A stretch of DNA of 64,000 nucleotides from positions 18,883,359-18,947,358 of the forward strand of contig JALGPY010000008.1 in NCBI GenBank assembly GCA_023055425.1. Reading direction: 5' to 3'. Positions 51,001 through 61,203 of the stretch are shown here, in pieces; position 1 is the stretch's first letter; the number at the start of each line of letters is the position of its first letter. The notes under the pieces were generated by a model. It saw only the letters and a list, made by a program, of their open reading frames with translations, searched no databases and was not told the origin of the DNA. The stretch comes from Linanthus parryae. Lineage: Eukaryota > Streptophyta > Magnoliopsida > Ericales > Polemoniaceae. A program made the translations under genes and the position numbers.

Positions 51001-52380
51001 TTAATAGATTTAAAAAGATTAAGCGATGCTACTTCTAACTAAAATATGATGTATATTACTAATCCTATCAAGATTTCCGACCCCAATCTAAACCCTAGCC
51101 ACTTATACTTACACGATGAGAAAACAATTTGGATACTTTCAAGACTTCCAGAAAACCTCAAAGACGACCTCTGATTTCTGAAGTACCTCCACATATATAT
51201 TGGGTACATTTGTTCTCCTCGTATTGATCTTAATTATTGTCTTTAAATTTCGTCTAGTGTGTATTTTGGCATCATTTACATTAGAATAAATGTGTGTGTA
51301 TCTATTATATATGTTTACATATAAATATTTCCGCCGTTCCGCTGGTGTTTCGTCTCCCCAATTCTGAAAATTGTCGTTCCGGCGTCCCCGTCCCCGTTTC
51401 GTCTCGTCCCCGTTCCCGTTTCAGTGCTACATAGGCCCCCGATGACTCAAAATGTACCAAGATATTGAGGCCAAGGGGTTTTGTAGAGCTATAGAGTGCT
51501 ACTTATACTTGTAAGGGTCACTACGGTATAAGGGTGCCGACACTTAAGGCCTTTTAGCTAATTTTGTGAGCGGGGTTGACGAATGGTCTCCCTTAACGCT
51601 CGGGTGAACTAAGGTTTTATAGACCCTAGAAGGAACCTTTACGATTATTTCGTGATCCCTCTGTCTACATCAATCCTGCTGGTGGCTCTGGACATGCCTC
51701 AGCTAAACTTAACATTTAACTGAACTTGAAAGAAAGTTGGATACTCTATTGACGTTGTTTGTGGCTCTGGATATGCCCTAATCGAATGAAATGAGTTGAA
51801 AATCATTGGCTACTTGTGAGTTAATATCGTTATCAGTTCAAATTAACTTGTGTACTGTTGATATTTTACTTGTCTAAGAATATCTCGAATACTCGTGAAG
51901 CAGTTGGTATATGAAATTGAAGAAAATTTGGTACTCGTGAATTAAATGTTCTTCAGTGAAACATAATTTTCTCACGTGAGCTTGCAATAGTTTAAAAGTA
52001 TCTTGACTACTTGTGATATATAAATGTTTTAAAGCTGAGAAATTTTCCCACACGTTTACCCATAATTTTCCCAACTCTTTTGCTCATTGATTTTCAAATC
52101 TCTTTATGTATTTCAACTTATGCTTGTGTGCCACTCATTACTTTACGTGTCGCAGTGTGTATTTTCTCAGTTTTTACTGATAATTTTCTTCAAAACTGCG
52201 TGGTTGTTGCCATTTTAAAACTGCATGTCATCAATCAAGGTGGGGATGGAAACGCGGATCAATACGAGAATGTCGAGTGTAGTTTAGATACTTTAGCATA
52301 TCACAAACACGTTTTGTTTCAAATTGTACGTATTATCGAAACTTTGTAATGTATATTAAACGAAATGTAATTGTAATAGT
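48037..52380 (+). mobile_element. Possible degenerate long (solo) LTR of a Gypsy element
   Basis: Starts TGTAACACCCC, a common LTR start. A GA/CT-rich then GC-rich leader-like part follows (48360-48950: Pro/His-coding CACCACTCC runs, CGCCGG blocks). Next is a long gene-poor tract with GTGGCTCTGGA(C/T)ATGCC twice (51682, 51762) and GGCTCCGGTCGGAGTAGCC-type motifs, which I associate with long plant Gypsy LTRs. It ends in AT-rich sequence after GTGGGGATGGAAACGCGGAT. No gag-pol, second LTR or target duplication was found, so the call and the right edge are tentative. Confidence 0.3.
50795..51437. mobile_element. Possible inserted TIR element rich in GTTCC/CCCGT motifs
   Basis: Inside the LTR-like region lies a block starting ATGTAGGGTGACGTCCCCGT. 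Its other end, in reverse complement, begins ATGTAGCACTGAAACGGGAA. Both ends are rich in GGAAC/CCCCGTTC words while the middle is AT-rich. CCCCCGA occurs on both outer sides (near 50772 and 51435). The inverted repeats are weak beyond ATGTAG, so the class is open. Confidence 0.3.
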
Positions 52381-53059
52381 AAATTTTTACTTTTGGTTAT
52401 CGATTGTCTCTTTAACCCTAAACCGAGATCCTGAATTGTTTCATTGAGAGATTATTTTTTATACGAATCAAATATACAAAGTAACCAAATAAAAAATACA
52501 AATATTTAGGAAGCTAGAGAGATGAGGGGAGGATATACCTCCTGGCTATTGTGTGAAAATAGCGGCATTGAGATGTCACATGTATTGTTTATAAATTTTG
52601 CAAAAAATGAAAAATTTTAACAAAAGGTATACTTACATAAACAATGAACATTTATACAATGATGAAGAACACATTTTAATAAAAATATTCTTTTTCAACC
52701 AATCAATTTGTATACATGAAAGGGAGTAGAGGTTTTTGAAATGAGACGTGCTAGGCAGACGAAAAATCATACAGTAAAACTAGACATAAACACACGAGCA
52801 ATATTAGGTGCAGTAGCAACACAACTTTTTTGGTAGACTGCACTTACAAACAAACACTAACCCTTAATCATCTAAAAAGAAACCCGAAAATAACCCTAAA
52901 TTCAAATACAAATCCTTTATCATCAAATCCGAATAACAAAATTACACATTAAAATCATAATCAAAGAAATCAATGACATCATACTTTAAACTTTAAAGTG
53001 TCTCAAAGCGTGCCACTTTTGGAAGCCCTTATTACACAATTTTGGTGGTCATAGCGTGA
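52381..53059. other. Intergenic DNA, no gene seen
   Basis: AT-rich, no frame or repeat boundary recognised. Confidence 0.3.
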
Positions 53060-54540
53060 CAAAGATAGAGGAATCATCTGGATTTCGTGGAACAAGATGC
53101 AGCAACCGATAAGTAGAGGAGGATTGGGGTTCAAAATGCTCAGAGAATTTAATCAAGCGATGTTAGTGAAACATGCATGGGGGATTCTTAATGCTCCAAA
53201 TTCTTTGCTATCGAGAGTTCTAAAAGCCAAACACTTCACCAATAATCATTTATGGAGTATTGAACTAGGTAACAATCCGTCTTTTGCATGGCGAAGCATT
53301 CTAGATGATAAAAATCTTCTCAAAAAGGGATATTTGCTAGATTATTGGAGATGGCCACCCGGCCTCCTTAGCTGATCCTTTTATTCCGCAACATTGTGAA
53401 TTTAAGATAATTACTCCACACATCGGTGCAGGACCGCTCTTGGGTAAAGTTTGTACAGGCTGACCGAACATTACAAATTCAAGACCAGATACAATCGTTT
53501 AATATTTTGAAGAGAGAGACATATACACGGTGGAATCCGGGTATGTGCTAGCTATAGAAATGCACAGTGGAGGTATTTCTAACTCCACGTATGATTCCTG
53601 GAGCTCATTTTCTTCGATGTTTTGGAATATCAAAATTCCCAAGAAAATTCTCCATTTTATGGAGCGGTCTAATCTTGTGAAAAGATGAATGCGACTTAAT
53701 AAGTGTTGTGCTCTCTGTGGACATTATGACGAGACAGAAAATCATCTATCTGCCGAATGTAAACGAACGAGACAGCTATGGACTACTATGGGTTACAATA
53801 AAAATTTGCCCGTTATTCCGATTAGTTGCAAGTTTTGGCTGGCAGAGTTATTGGAGCACGCATACAAGGATCATAAGGAAAATTTCTGCATTTTCTTGTG
53901 GTAGATATGGTGTCTGAGGGATGCCATGCTTTTTAATGATGAACAACGGACTGATTTTATGTTTTGCAGATAAGTTGAAGCTCGCATCAAATAACTCAAT
54001 TGTGAAATCGAATGCTATAATGGGTTTGGTACAGAAACCGAAGGCAGGAGTCCAGGGGGTCACGGCTGGCTTTGCGAGGGAGTACAGAATCTTGGCTTTT
54101 TTCGATGGGGGTTTCGACCACCAGACAAGACAAGCCAGCGGAGGTGCCGTTGTCCTTCATGGAACAGATTATTTTGCAGGTGCGCGTTCCTCTGCGGGTT
54201 CTACTACTGGAAGTCCAAGAAAAGCAAAAGTTCAATCTTTAAAAATGGGGATTCTTCTAGTGCAACAGTTGCACATTCACAAGATAGCAATAAATGGAGA
54301 TGCAAGATCATTTATTAAATATTCGAAGAGCCTCAGGAGGGAGATAGTATTGAAGACTCCTCAGCTGGATTCCAAGAAGTATAAATGGTGCAACATATTC
54401 CTTAGCAAATAGAGCTTGTGGAGCTCTCTACTCTATGTTGTGGCTTTCTTCTCCGCCTGAGTGGCTTGTTCCTTTTCTTGACAATGATGTAACATTCTTC
54501 TTGGCTGAGTATTAATGATGATTTACCTCCAAAATAAAAG
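53060..54540 (+). pseudogene. LINE ORF2 3' end (post-RT, zinc region, RNase H), broken
   Basis: 53097-53375 reads ISRGGLGFKMLREFNQAMLV then KHAWGILNAPNSLLSRVLKA, the typical stretch after plant LINE RT. 53600-53900 holds the zinc-binding region (WNIKIPKKILHFMERS, CCALCGHYDETENHL). 54080-54400 resembles an RNase H-like tail (LAFFDGGFDHQT...GGAVVLHG). It ends near CTCCAAAATAAAAG. Several stops and shifts. Confidence 0.65.
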
Positions 54541-54801
54541 TTTATCCTAAGTTAAACGTGAAGTAACGTTTCTTACATAACATATAACAGATTGTAAAAT
54601 ACAATTTAGTAAGTGAATTGGAGGTTGTGGACTAATGAACCCCATGGCCTCCTATCATTGGTTGGTTACATACTTACATTTCTGTTAGTTTGTGTCCATC
54701 TAGGTTCGGTCCATTAGCATTTTTCTTTTATAATAAGTCCAGAATAGTATCTACATATGATAATTCAGTAATTAGTTGATAAATTACCTCATGTAATATT
54801 T

Positions 54802-54898
54802 TTTATGAGCAATTATTTTTTGTTGTCAATCGGGTTTGAACCAGGAACCTTATGCGGGGCTTCAGACACTACCACTTAAAATACCACACAAGCTGCTA
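54802..54898 (-). mobile_element. tRNA-derived SINE
   Basis: On the minus strand a Pol III box A-like TTAAGTGGTAGTGT is followed after about 30 bp by box B GGTTCAAACCC, then CGATTGACAACAAAAAATAA. The 97-bp unit is flanked by a perfect 15-bp target duplication ACCTCATGTAATATT (54787-54801 and 54899-54913). Internal Pol III promoter, short length and long target duplication together identify a SINE mobilised by a LINE. Confidence 0.75.
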
Positions 54899-55119
54899 AC
54901 CTCATGTAATATTGAGTTTATTAATACCGCATTTTAAAAAACAAACAATTGTTATCACGCTATTGATGCTCAATGTTGGTAAAATAAAAAATATTGATGC
55001 ACAATCTGTGCAAAATCAATATTGCGTGAATATAATTTTGTCAATTCTCATGGTGCTATTGCTTGGGAGGGTTACAAGTCAAATTATTTTAAATATATAC
55101 TTACAATACAAAAATGCGA

Positions 55120-56370
55120 TTTTATCTAACATTTGCCGTAAAGAAAAAGTCTCTTATCGTAAAGAGGTGGGTGGTCTTAACTTTAAAGACTTGTATCGTT
55201 TTAATAAGGCACTGTTTGCGATACAATTCTGGAGATTTCTTATGAAACCAGAATTGCTTGTCTCACGGGTTTTTCGGCACAAATGCTACTCCAATTCAGG
55301 TCTCCACAGAGCAGCATGTTTCTAGCAGGGAACTTATCAATGCAGGGGGGTAGATGGCGATTGGGAAATGCACAAAATTTGAAGTTTTTCACGGACCCAT
55401 GGCTTTTGCGTTGTCATGTTTTCAAGCCCATTACCCCCAAACATTTCAAAAATAGAGTATTATGCCTCATATTTTATATTTGAGGATGACATGACCTAGA
55501 ATATCCCAAAACTCAATTCAGTCCTGTTTCAGGAAGATGTAGCAGAAGTTTAAGGATCAACATTCCAATCACAGATATCCCAGATCGATTTATTTGGAAT
55601 TATGCAGGAAATGACAATATACTATAATCTCCTCAAGCAAATGGAGGAAAAATGAAAAACCTCCATTCATAGAGAAACTTCTAATACTTCAAATAGTAAT
55701 TGGTGGGAAAGGCTATGGAAAACAAAATTTCCAACCAAAAATATTTTTCCAGTATGGAGAGATGTTCAACATACTTTGCCAGTTCGTGAGAATTTAAGGC
55801 GAAGATGGGTAGAAACCAATTCAGATTGTCCAATTTGCACTCATCATTCAGGAACGGAAAACCATCTTTTTCTTGAATGTCAAATGGCGAAAAAAGCTTG
55901 AAAATTGGTATTTGGTGCAATTTTTTTGAAATCCCAAAAAAGGATTTTTAGTATCTGGTTCCCAGATCAGTTTCAGAGCAGCAACAAAGAAACAAGAGCT
56001 TTAATGTGCATCACAGCTCGCAAGCTATGGGAGAATAGAAACAAAATTCTATTCCAAACCATCAAACAATCACCAGAGGAGATTGCAACACAGATTAAAG
56101 ATTACTTCGAGGATGGACTCATCACCGCTGGAAAAGTTACCCCTCTTCCCTTTGTATCATCGGCGAAGGAAGCGGAAGCCGATGCAATTCGAGAGGGGAT
56201 ATTCTGCTGGCTCAAACGATGAATCTCGAAAAATATACAATCGAGAGTGATGTTCTCACACTCATCTCAGATCTAGAGAGAAGAAGAAGGTCAAAGGAAG
56301 AATGGGAAGATGCATTTGAAACAGCAAAAATAGTGGAGTGTGTTGCTTCCTATTGGCTATGAGGGTGGAT
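55120..56370 (+). pseudogene. LINE ORF2 3' end, broken
   Basis: 55131-55325 reads EVGGLNFKDLYRFNKALFAI then QFWRFLMKPELLVSRVFR, typical of the region after LINE RT. 55640-55900 carries the zinc region (WWERLWKTKFPTKNIFPVW, CPICTHHSGTENHLFLEC). 55905-56222 holds the linker (AARKLWENRNKILFQ-type) and an RNase H remnant (AKEAEADAIREGIFCWL). Stops throughout. A different LINE subfamily from that at 53060. Confidence 0.65.
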
Positions 56371-56541
56371 TTGAGGAAATGGCTGTCAATCCACCCTCGA
56401 CTTAATAGGAGATCCAATTTGACCGAATAAAATGTGAATTACACTAATTAATGAGATTTTGACTTAAATCAAAAATTCAAAAAACCCTAACAAATATCAA
56501 CTCTCCAAGGTCACAAATCAAACCAACTCTATCTCTCACAC

Positions 56542-56543
<2 letters not shown>

Positions 56544-56585
<42 letters not shown>
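56544..56585. repeat. CT dinucleotide microsatellite
   Basis: About 20 uninterrupted CT units. Confidence 0.95.
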
Positions 56586-56587
<2 letters not shown>

Positions 56588-56858
56588 GCGATGAATTACA
56601 GCAGAAGCAACGCCGAACAAAGCAAGCCCCGACGCCGCCTCCGCCACCTGCAATGAAGAACAGCAGCAGCGCCGAACGCCCAACTCAACTCCCTTTTTGT
56701 CGCTGCCGTCTCTGCCTGCTCCTCTACTCCACCAAGTTCTCGGCGGTCAAAGCCCAAACCGTTTTCATCATCCTCCCACCGGCGTATCCGTTCTCTGCGA
56801 TGATAAGAGGACGAAGTCCCGAATTTCAAGATCGAACCCCGATCAAGCATCAATCTTG

Positions 56859-56963
56859 CTTGATCGGACCCCAGTCTTATTTGATCGGGTCTCGATCTTG
56901 CTTTGTCGGAACTCGATCGTACAAGATCGGGTCTCGATCAAGCAATATCGGGATTCTGAACAA
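56859..56963. repeat. 21-bp tandem array, five units, outside the TIR element
   Basis: Units built on (T/A)GATCGGGTCTCGATC(T/A)(T/A)GC repeat every 21 bp and stop 22 bp before the left end of the TIR element at 56985. In one plus-strand frame they encode a 7-residue repeat (SYLIGSR, SCFVGTR, SYKIGSR). The frame (ATG 56653) has no known homolog, so I treat the array as DNA structure rather than protein. Confidence 0.7.
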
Positions 56964-57065
56964 ATTGGGACCCACATAAACATAGGGTATGTTTGGGAAG
57001 GATTAATTATTGGTTAGATTATTTATCAATAATCTGGCGGGGGGAAAAGGATTTTGCGCGAAAAC

Positions 57066-57182
57066 AACCGGTACCTGATTAATTGACAGGTACCGGGTAG
57101 ATCACAACCGGTACCGGGTAAAGAGTAACCGGTACCGGGTTAAAATGAACCGGTACCGACTAATATTCAACCGGTACCGGGT
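57066..57182. repeat. Left subterminal array of ACCGGTACCGG palindromes (6 units)
   Basis: GGTACC cores at 57070, 57089, 57110, 57131, 57152 and 57173: spacing 19, 21, 21, 21, 21. The consensus is AACCGGTACCGGGT with unrelated AT-rich spacers. Confidence 0.9.
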
Positions 57183-57466
57183 GTGTTAAATGCAGTCAGA
57201 AGACGCGGTTTGGAGGCCACGTGTCACTCCGCCATTGGTCCGTTGACCGCGTGAATTTCTTGCAGATTCCCCCGGGAATTGTAATAGACTCCACCATTTC
57301 CGAGTTTTTTTTCCCACCTTTTTGACCGGTTTTTTGTTCCGCCCATGCTTCCCTTTTTTTTCCATCTTTTCTCCTTCACTTCATTCTTCTACAAATACAA
57401 CCTTCTACCACCACCTTCCTTCCTTACACCACAACTACTTCCATACTTCTACTTCTTCTTCTCAAC

Positions 57467-58018
57467 CTACTCTTCTAATATCCACTTCCAAATGGCGTCT
57501 CGCATCAACCCCTTGTTCCTGAACTTTACCGCATTAGGATCTTGCTCTAATGTAAACACGATACATTAGACATTTCCATTTAACAATGGTATGGAAATGT
57601 AAGAAAGAAGATAGTGATTTACCACAGCCAGGTTCGACCACCCTTGGTCCGACATGGTGAAGGTATCTTTGTCCTCATCCCACCCCAAGCCAGTCTCTCT
57701 TGTGGTGATCCGGACCCATAACTTGAATTCTCTCTTGAGTAGGATATATTTGTTTTTTACTTGTTGTTGTGTTAAGACTATGTTCATTTTTTCAGACATG
57801 CCCAATATGATGTTTGCATACGCTAGCTTACCTAGATCTTTCCCACGAAAATTACCCTTAGTTTTTTCTACAATTATTAACTGGAGGAAACATTCAACTA
57901 GTTCAGACGTCCAATGCACTCTATCAACAAACACTGCGCCTTCCGGATACTGAGAAGTATTGGGAATGGGGGATTTACCATTGTTTCGACCTCGGTTTCG
58001 TCGTTGTGAAGTAGACAT
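57467..58018 (-). CDS. Myb/SANT-like DNA-binding protein A of the TIR element, 157 aa
   Basis: Exons 57623-58018 and 57467-57544 (minus) join through a GTAAAT donor and a TTAGAG acceptor to 158 codons with the stop. The Myb/SANT-like (Myb_DNA-bind_3) trihelix spans about residues 33-130: HWTSELVECFLQLIIVE, KLAYANIILGM, LTQQQVKNKYILLKREFKLW, TGLGWDEDKDTF and MSDQGWSNLAV. Conserved Trp are W36, W101, W113 and W127. Exon 2 gives the usual QDPNAVKFRNKGL tail. It has a basic N-terminus (SQRRNRGRNNGK). Likely binds element DNA; no catalytic domain. The ACCGGTACCGG arrays on either side are candidate sites (inference). Confidence 0.7.
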
Positions 58019-58515
58019 TCCTGTGCCAAAATAAAATAGCAGGTCAGTTTAGCAAACAAAAATTAAGAAAGGAAGAAGTAGTAGATGAAAGCTTACTGCA
58101 GTTGGGCAAGTAGGTACAAGCAAATAGTTGTGCAGGCAGGAGTGGTGTAGCATTGGGTGATGACTTAAGCTCTTTTATACACAAATTGGAGAACGAAACT
58201 GCAAAAATTAATGGGCGAATGACAATTCACTGAGACAAGAAATGATTTTGCAGAAGAAAGTTGGTTTGATGGTACGTCTCAGAGCAACTGGCAAAACTTA
58301 TACGTCTCTGCATCGAATATATTCGTCGAATATATTCTCTGCAAAATGTTTGGCAATGAATGACATTTCACTGGGACGAATATATTCGAGAATCATTCGT
58401 CAAATTCATCCTGAAAAGTGAAAAAAACCGTACTGTTTATCTGAAAAGTGTCATAATTATTGACCAGAAAACGCGTTCAAATGGGATCAGGGACCTTTTT
58501 CGAAACAACTTACAA

Positions 58516-58590
58516 CCGGTACCGGTTGATAGCCAACCGGACCCGGATGGACCACAAACCGGGACCGGCTAACACCAAACCGGTACCGGT
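58516..58590. repeat. Central array of ACCGGTACCGG-type palindromes (4 units)
   Basis: Cores at 58518 (GGTACC), 58539 (GGACCC), 58561 (GGGACC) and 58582 (GGTACC): spacing 21, 22, 21. Two units carry single-base changes of the central TA. Confidence 0.85.
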
Positions 58591-58837
58591 TCCAAATCAG
58601 TAATTAAACCCACTTGGCTTGTTTTAGCCATCTTTTGTGTCACAATTACCATTTAAATACGGTATTTAACAAGTAAATACTGCGTTTAATGATTAAGCGG
58701 GCCAGTATAGATTTATTAAGAAACTTATTATAATTAATAAATCACCAACAGATGAAAAGATTACAGAAGATTGATAACACAAACATACAACAAACAGATG
58801 AAAACCAACTACATTTTCGTAGAACTACTCTCCCAGT

Positions 58838-59486
58838 TCAGGTAGAATCCGAATCCGACTGGTGGTGTTCAGCCACGTTAAGCTCATCAGCACCTAATTG
58901 GGGGTTGAAAACAGGCTCATTTGTTGACAGAACAGTGGTTCGTTGTGCCACTCTGATTGCAATTTGTTCGAAGGCCTCATACTGCAAAGCTCTGTGTAAA
59001 ATCCCTCTGTTCTTGAACTTCATCAATTCGGGCTCTTGCTGTAAGCAAGTATTAAGACAAATTATATTTTGCAGTTAACGAAGTACAACACAGCTACAGA
59101 AATGTACAACCAAATTTAGTAAACTTACTACAGCCAGGTTTGACCACGCTTCATCCGACATGGTGAAAGTATCTTTCTCCTCATCCCACCCCAACCCAGT
59201 CTCTCTAGTGGTGATACGCACCCATAACTTCAAGTCCCTCTTAAGCAAGTCGAATTTCTTCTGTAATTGTTTTTGTGTTAAAACTATATCCATTTCTTCA
59301 TACATACCCGAAATGATGTTAGAGTACGCTGCCCTTCCAAGCTCTTTCCTGCAAAAATTTCCCTTATTTTTTTTCTACAATTATTAGCTTCAAAAAACAT
59401 TCAACTAGCTCCGATGACCATGCTACGCGGTCCATGAATATGTTGTCGTAGTTGCGACCTCGGTGGCCTCCTTTGGAAGTAGACAT
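58838..59486 (-). pseudogene. Myb/SANT-like frame B, frameshifted paralog of A
   Basis: Exon 1 59129-59486 starts MSTSKGGHRGRNYDN and reads WSSELVECFLKLIIVEKK, then shifts by one base in an A run (about 59367-59375). It continues as GRAAYSNIISGMYEEMDIVL, KRDLKLWVRITTRETGLGWD and SDEAWSNLAV. Exon 2 58838-59038 after a GTAAGT-ACAG intron gives QEPELMKFKNRGILHRALQY and ends FNPQLGADELNVAEHHQSDS. The splice sites match those of A, so A and B are duplicates. The shift disables B unless it is a sequencing error. Confidence 0.65.
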
Positions 59487-59751
59487 GCCTGCAAGAACTA
59501 GCAAAATTATAAGAGAATTGGAGCAAGAGTGGTAGATGCTTGGTGGTGCAAGTGTAGTGCTGAAGGCCTTTTATAGACGAAACAAAGGACAAAGTGACAA
59601 AATATATATTAAATAATTCAAAGGTTGAGGGGATAACAGTAGAGTGACACTACACACAACAAACATGAGTACATTTTATTACACAACATTAAAGGCAGAA
59701 CATGTTACAAGACACGTACGAAATACAATTTTCAACTGAAATTGACAAACT

Positions 59752-60240
59752 TCAGTCAGAATTAGTATCCGACGGATGGTCAACGTCCAAGTCCATTTCG
59801 TCCGCACCCAAGTTAGGGTTGAAAGCATGCTCATTCCTCCACGGGTAGGGGATACTGTACAGATCGCACAAATCCACCGCATTGTCCGTCACATAACGAG
59901 GGTGACGGTTTTGGTTAGCACCTGCTTCAACCATTGGGGGTCCATTCTGCCGAGCACGTTGCTCCCTAACCCAACGCAAGAAAACGACCCGAAGATTGTC
60001 AGCTTGTTGTCGCAATTGAGTTGGTGTGTGGGTACGACCCATACGTCCTGTCAATTCGCTTGCAATGTGCTCAAATGCGACAAAATGGAAATGTGACCCT
60101 TCCATGTTCCCCAACTCCTTTTGTTGAAGAAGCAACTCAATGAAAATCTCCCAATCGTCAGAACTTCAACTTCTCGGGTGTTGAATAACGCTCATTCGAG
60201 CATTGCGACGACCCAGAGTTGAGCCACGACCACCGTGCAT
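59752..60240 (-). pseudogene. Myb/SANT-like frame C with one in-frame stop
   Basis: From ATG 60240 the frame reads MHGGRGSTLGRRNARMSVIQ, meets TGA at 60166-60168 (codon 25), then continues SSDDWEIFIELLLQQKELGN, HFVAFEHIASELTGRMGRTH and TPTQLRQQADNLRVVFLRWV to a C-terminus NPNLGADEMDLDVDHPSDTN. The tail matches frame B (FNP.LGADE...SD), and the DW..F.ELL start with a Q.K.K-like helix fits a diverged Myb/SANT-like domain. It is closest to the right end of the element and would be transcribed first. Confidence 0.55.
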
Positions 60241-60436
60241 CCTTCAAAAAACGAACAATAAGTCAGCATTACAAAAAAAAATCGAAATTTAACAACCAAG
60301 AAATCTAAAATTTTGTTATCTTTACCTTAATCTTTGGGTACGAAGGCTGTGAAATGCGAGGTATCTGTTGCGAAGAAGCACTCTGCGTTGTGTGAATGAG
60401 GGCGTACCCGCACTTATTTATAGCCAAATTAAAGTC

Positions 60437-60583
60437 ACCCGGTACCTGTTAATACGTACCCGGTACCGGTTCAACATTAACCGGTACCGGTTATGTATTA
60501 ACCGGTCCCGGTTCTAATACAGTAAATATCAAAAAACTAATTTAATATTAACCGGTACCGGTAAAATCTCTACCCGGTACCGG
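60437..60583. repeat. Right subterminal array of ACCGGTACCGG palindromes (6 units)
   Basis: Cores at 60441, 60462, 60483, 60504 (GGTCCC), 60554 and 60576: spacing 21, 21, 21, 50, 22. It lies about 105-250 bp from the right end, mirroring the left array (about 80-200 bp from its end). Confidence 0.9.
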
Positions 60584-60729
60584 TTAATTCAAAAAATCCA
60601 ATAATTAATTCAACTTTCCAAACATGTAGGATTAATTTTTGAAAAATAATTAATTTAACCAATAATTAATCTTTCCCAAACAGCCCCATAAACAAAACAG
60701 TTATGAAAGTTATAGGTGAATTGGCAAGG

Positions 60730-61029
60730 GTTTAAAAAATTTGGGTTGGCAACCACTTATGCCACTCATGGTGGATTGGCCATTCATCCCGGAGTGTGCC
60801 AGTTTAATTGAGAACCGAAGCAACGTTAATACTTGCCACGTCCCTAGGAAGCTAAACGAAGCAGCACACTTGTATGCTACCATCGGTTCCAAGGAAGGAG
60901 ATTTTATGCTATGGATTAAATCAGTTCCTTTGTGGGCCTACAATGTACTTTTGCTGGATTTCATGGGCTTCCAAGCCCAAAGCTAATAAAAGTTTTAGCC
61001 TTTCCTACAAAAATAAAAAATAAAAAAAT
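60730..61029 (+). pseudogene. LINE RNase H 3' tail with poly(A)-like end
   Basis: 60741-60986 reads WPFIPECASLIENRSNVNTC then HVPRKLNEAAHLYATIGS, the C-terminal RNase H motif of plant LINEs (HVPR.LNEAAH). It ends at two stops and an A-rich tract AAAAATAAAAAATAAAAAAA (about 61009-61028). Only the last 0.3 kb of the LINE remains. Confidence 0.65.
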
Positions 61030-61203
61030 CTAACATTTGCACAACAGTATAGAAAAAAATATCAAGATCGACGAACCTAGGGTTTGCATTCTTATAGTAC
61101 GTACTTTTGAACTCTCAGTCAGTCACCGCCGGAACGCAAAGAAACTCAACTCAATCTCTAAAACTCCAAAACCGTCGAAGGGTTGGAGGTGGCCATCAAT
61201 ACT

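Larger units (their letters stand above)
56985..60687. mobile_element. 3.7 kb TIR element, PIF/Harbinger-like, with Myb/SANT-like frames and palindrome arrays
   Basis: Inverted ends of 32 bp match at 29 positions: left GGGTATGTTTGGGAAGGATT, right (reverse complement) GGGGCTGTTTGGGAAAGATT, both continuing AATTATTGGTTA. ATA lies directly outside both ends (56982-56984, 60688-60690). A 3-bp duplication and GGG..TGTTTGG ends fit PIF/Harbinger, although TAA/TTA would be more typical. Inside are three Myb/SANT-like frames on the minus strand, the protein type that accompanies the transposase in autonomous PIF/Harbinger elements. No DDE transposase is visible. Three arrays of ACCGGTACCGG lie near both ends and in the middle. 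Confidence 0.7.

Noticed and set aside
56653..56979. 108-codon frame with 7-residue repeat as a protein gene
   Set aside because: The repeat is explained by the 21-bp DNA array; the rest has no family resemblance and the frame ends at the element border.
61183..61203. Seven extra codons before kelch gene 3
   Set aside because: They begin at TTG; the first ATG is at 61204.
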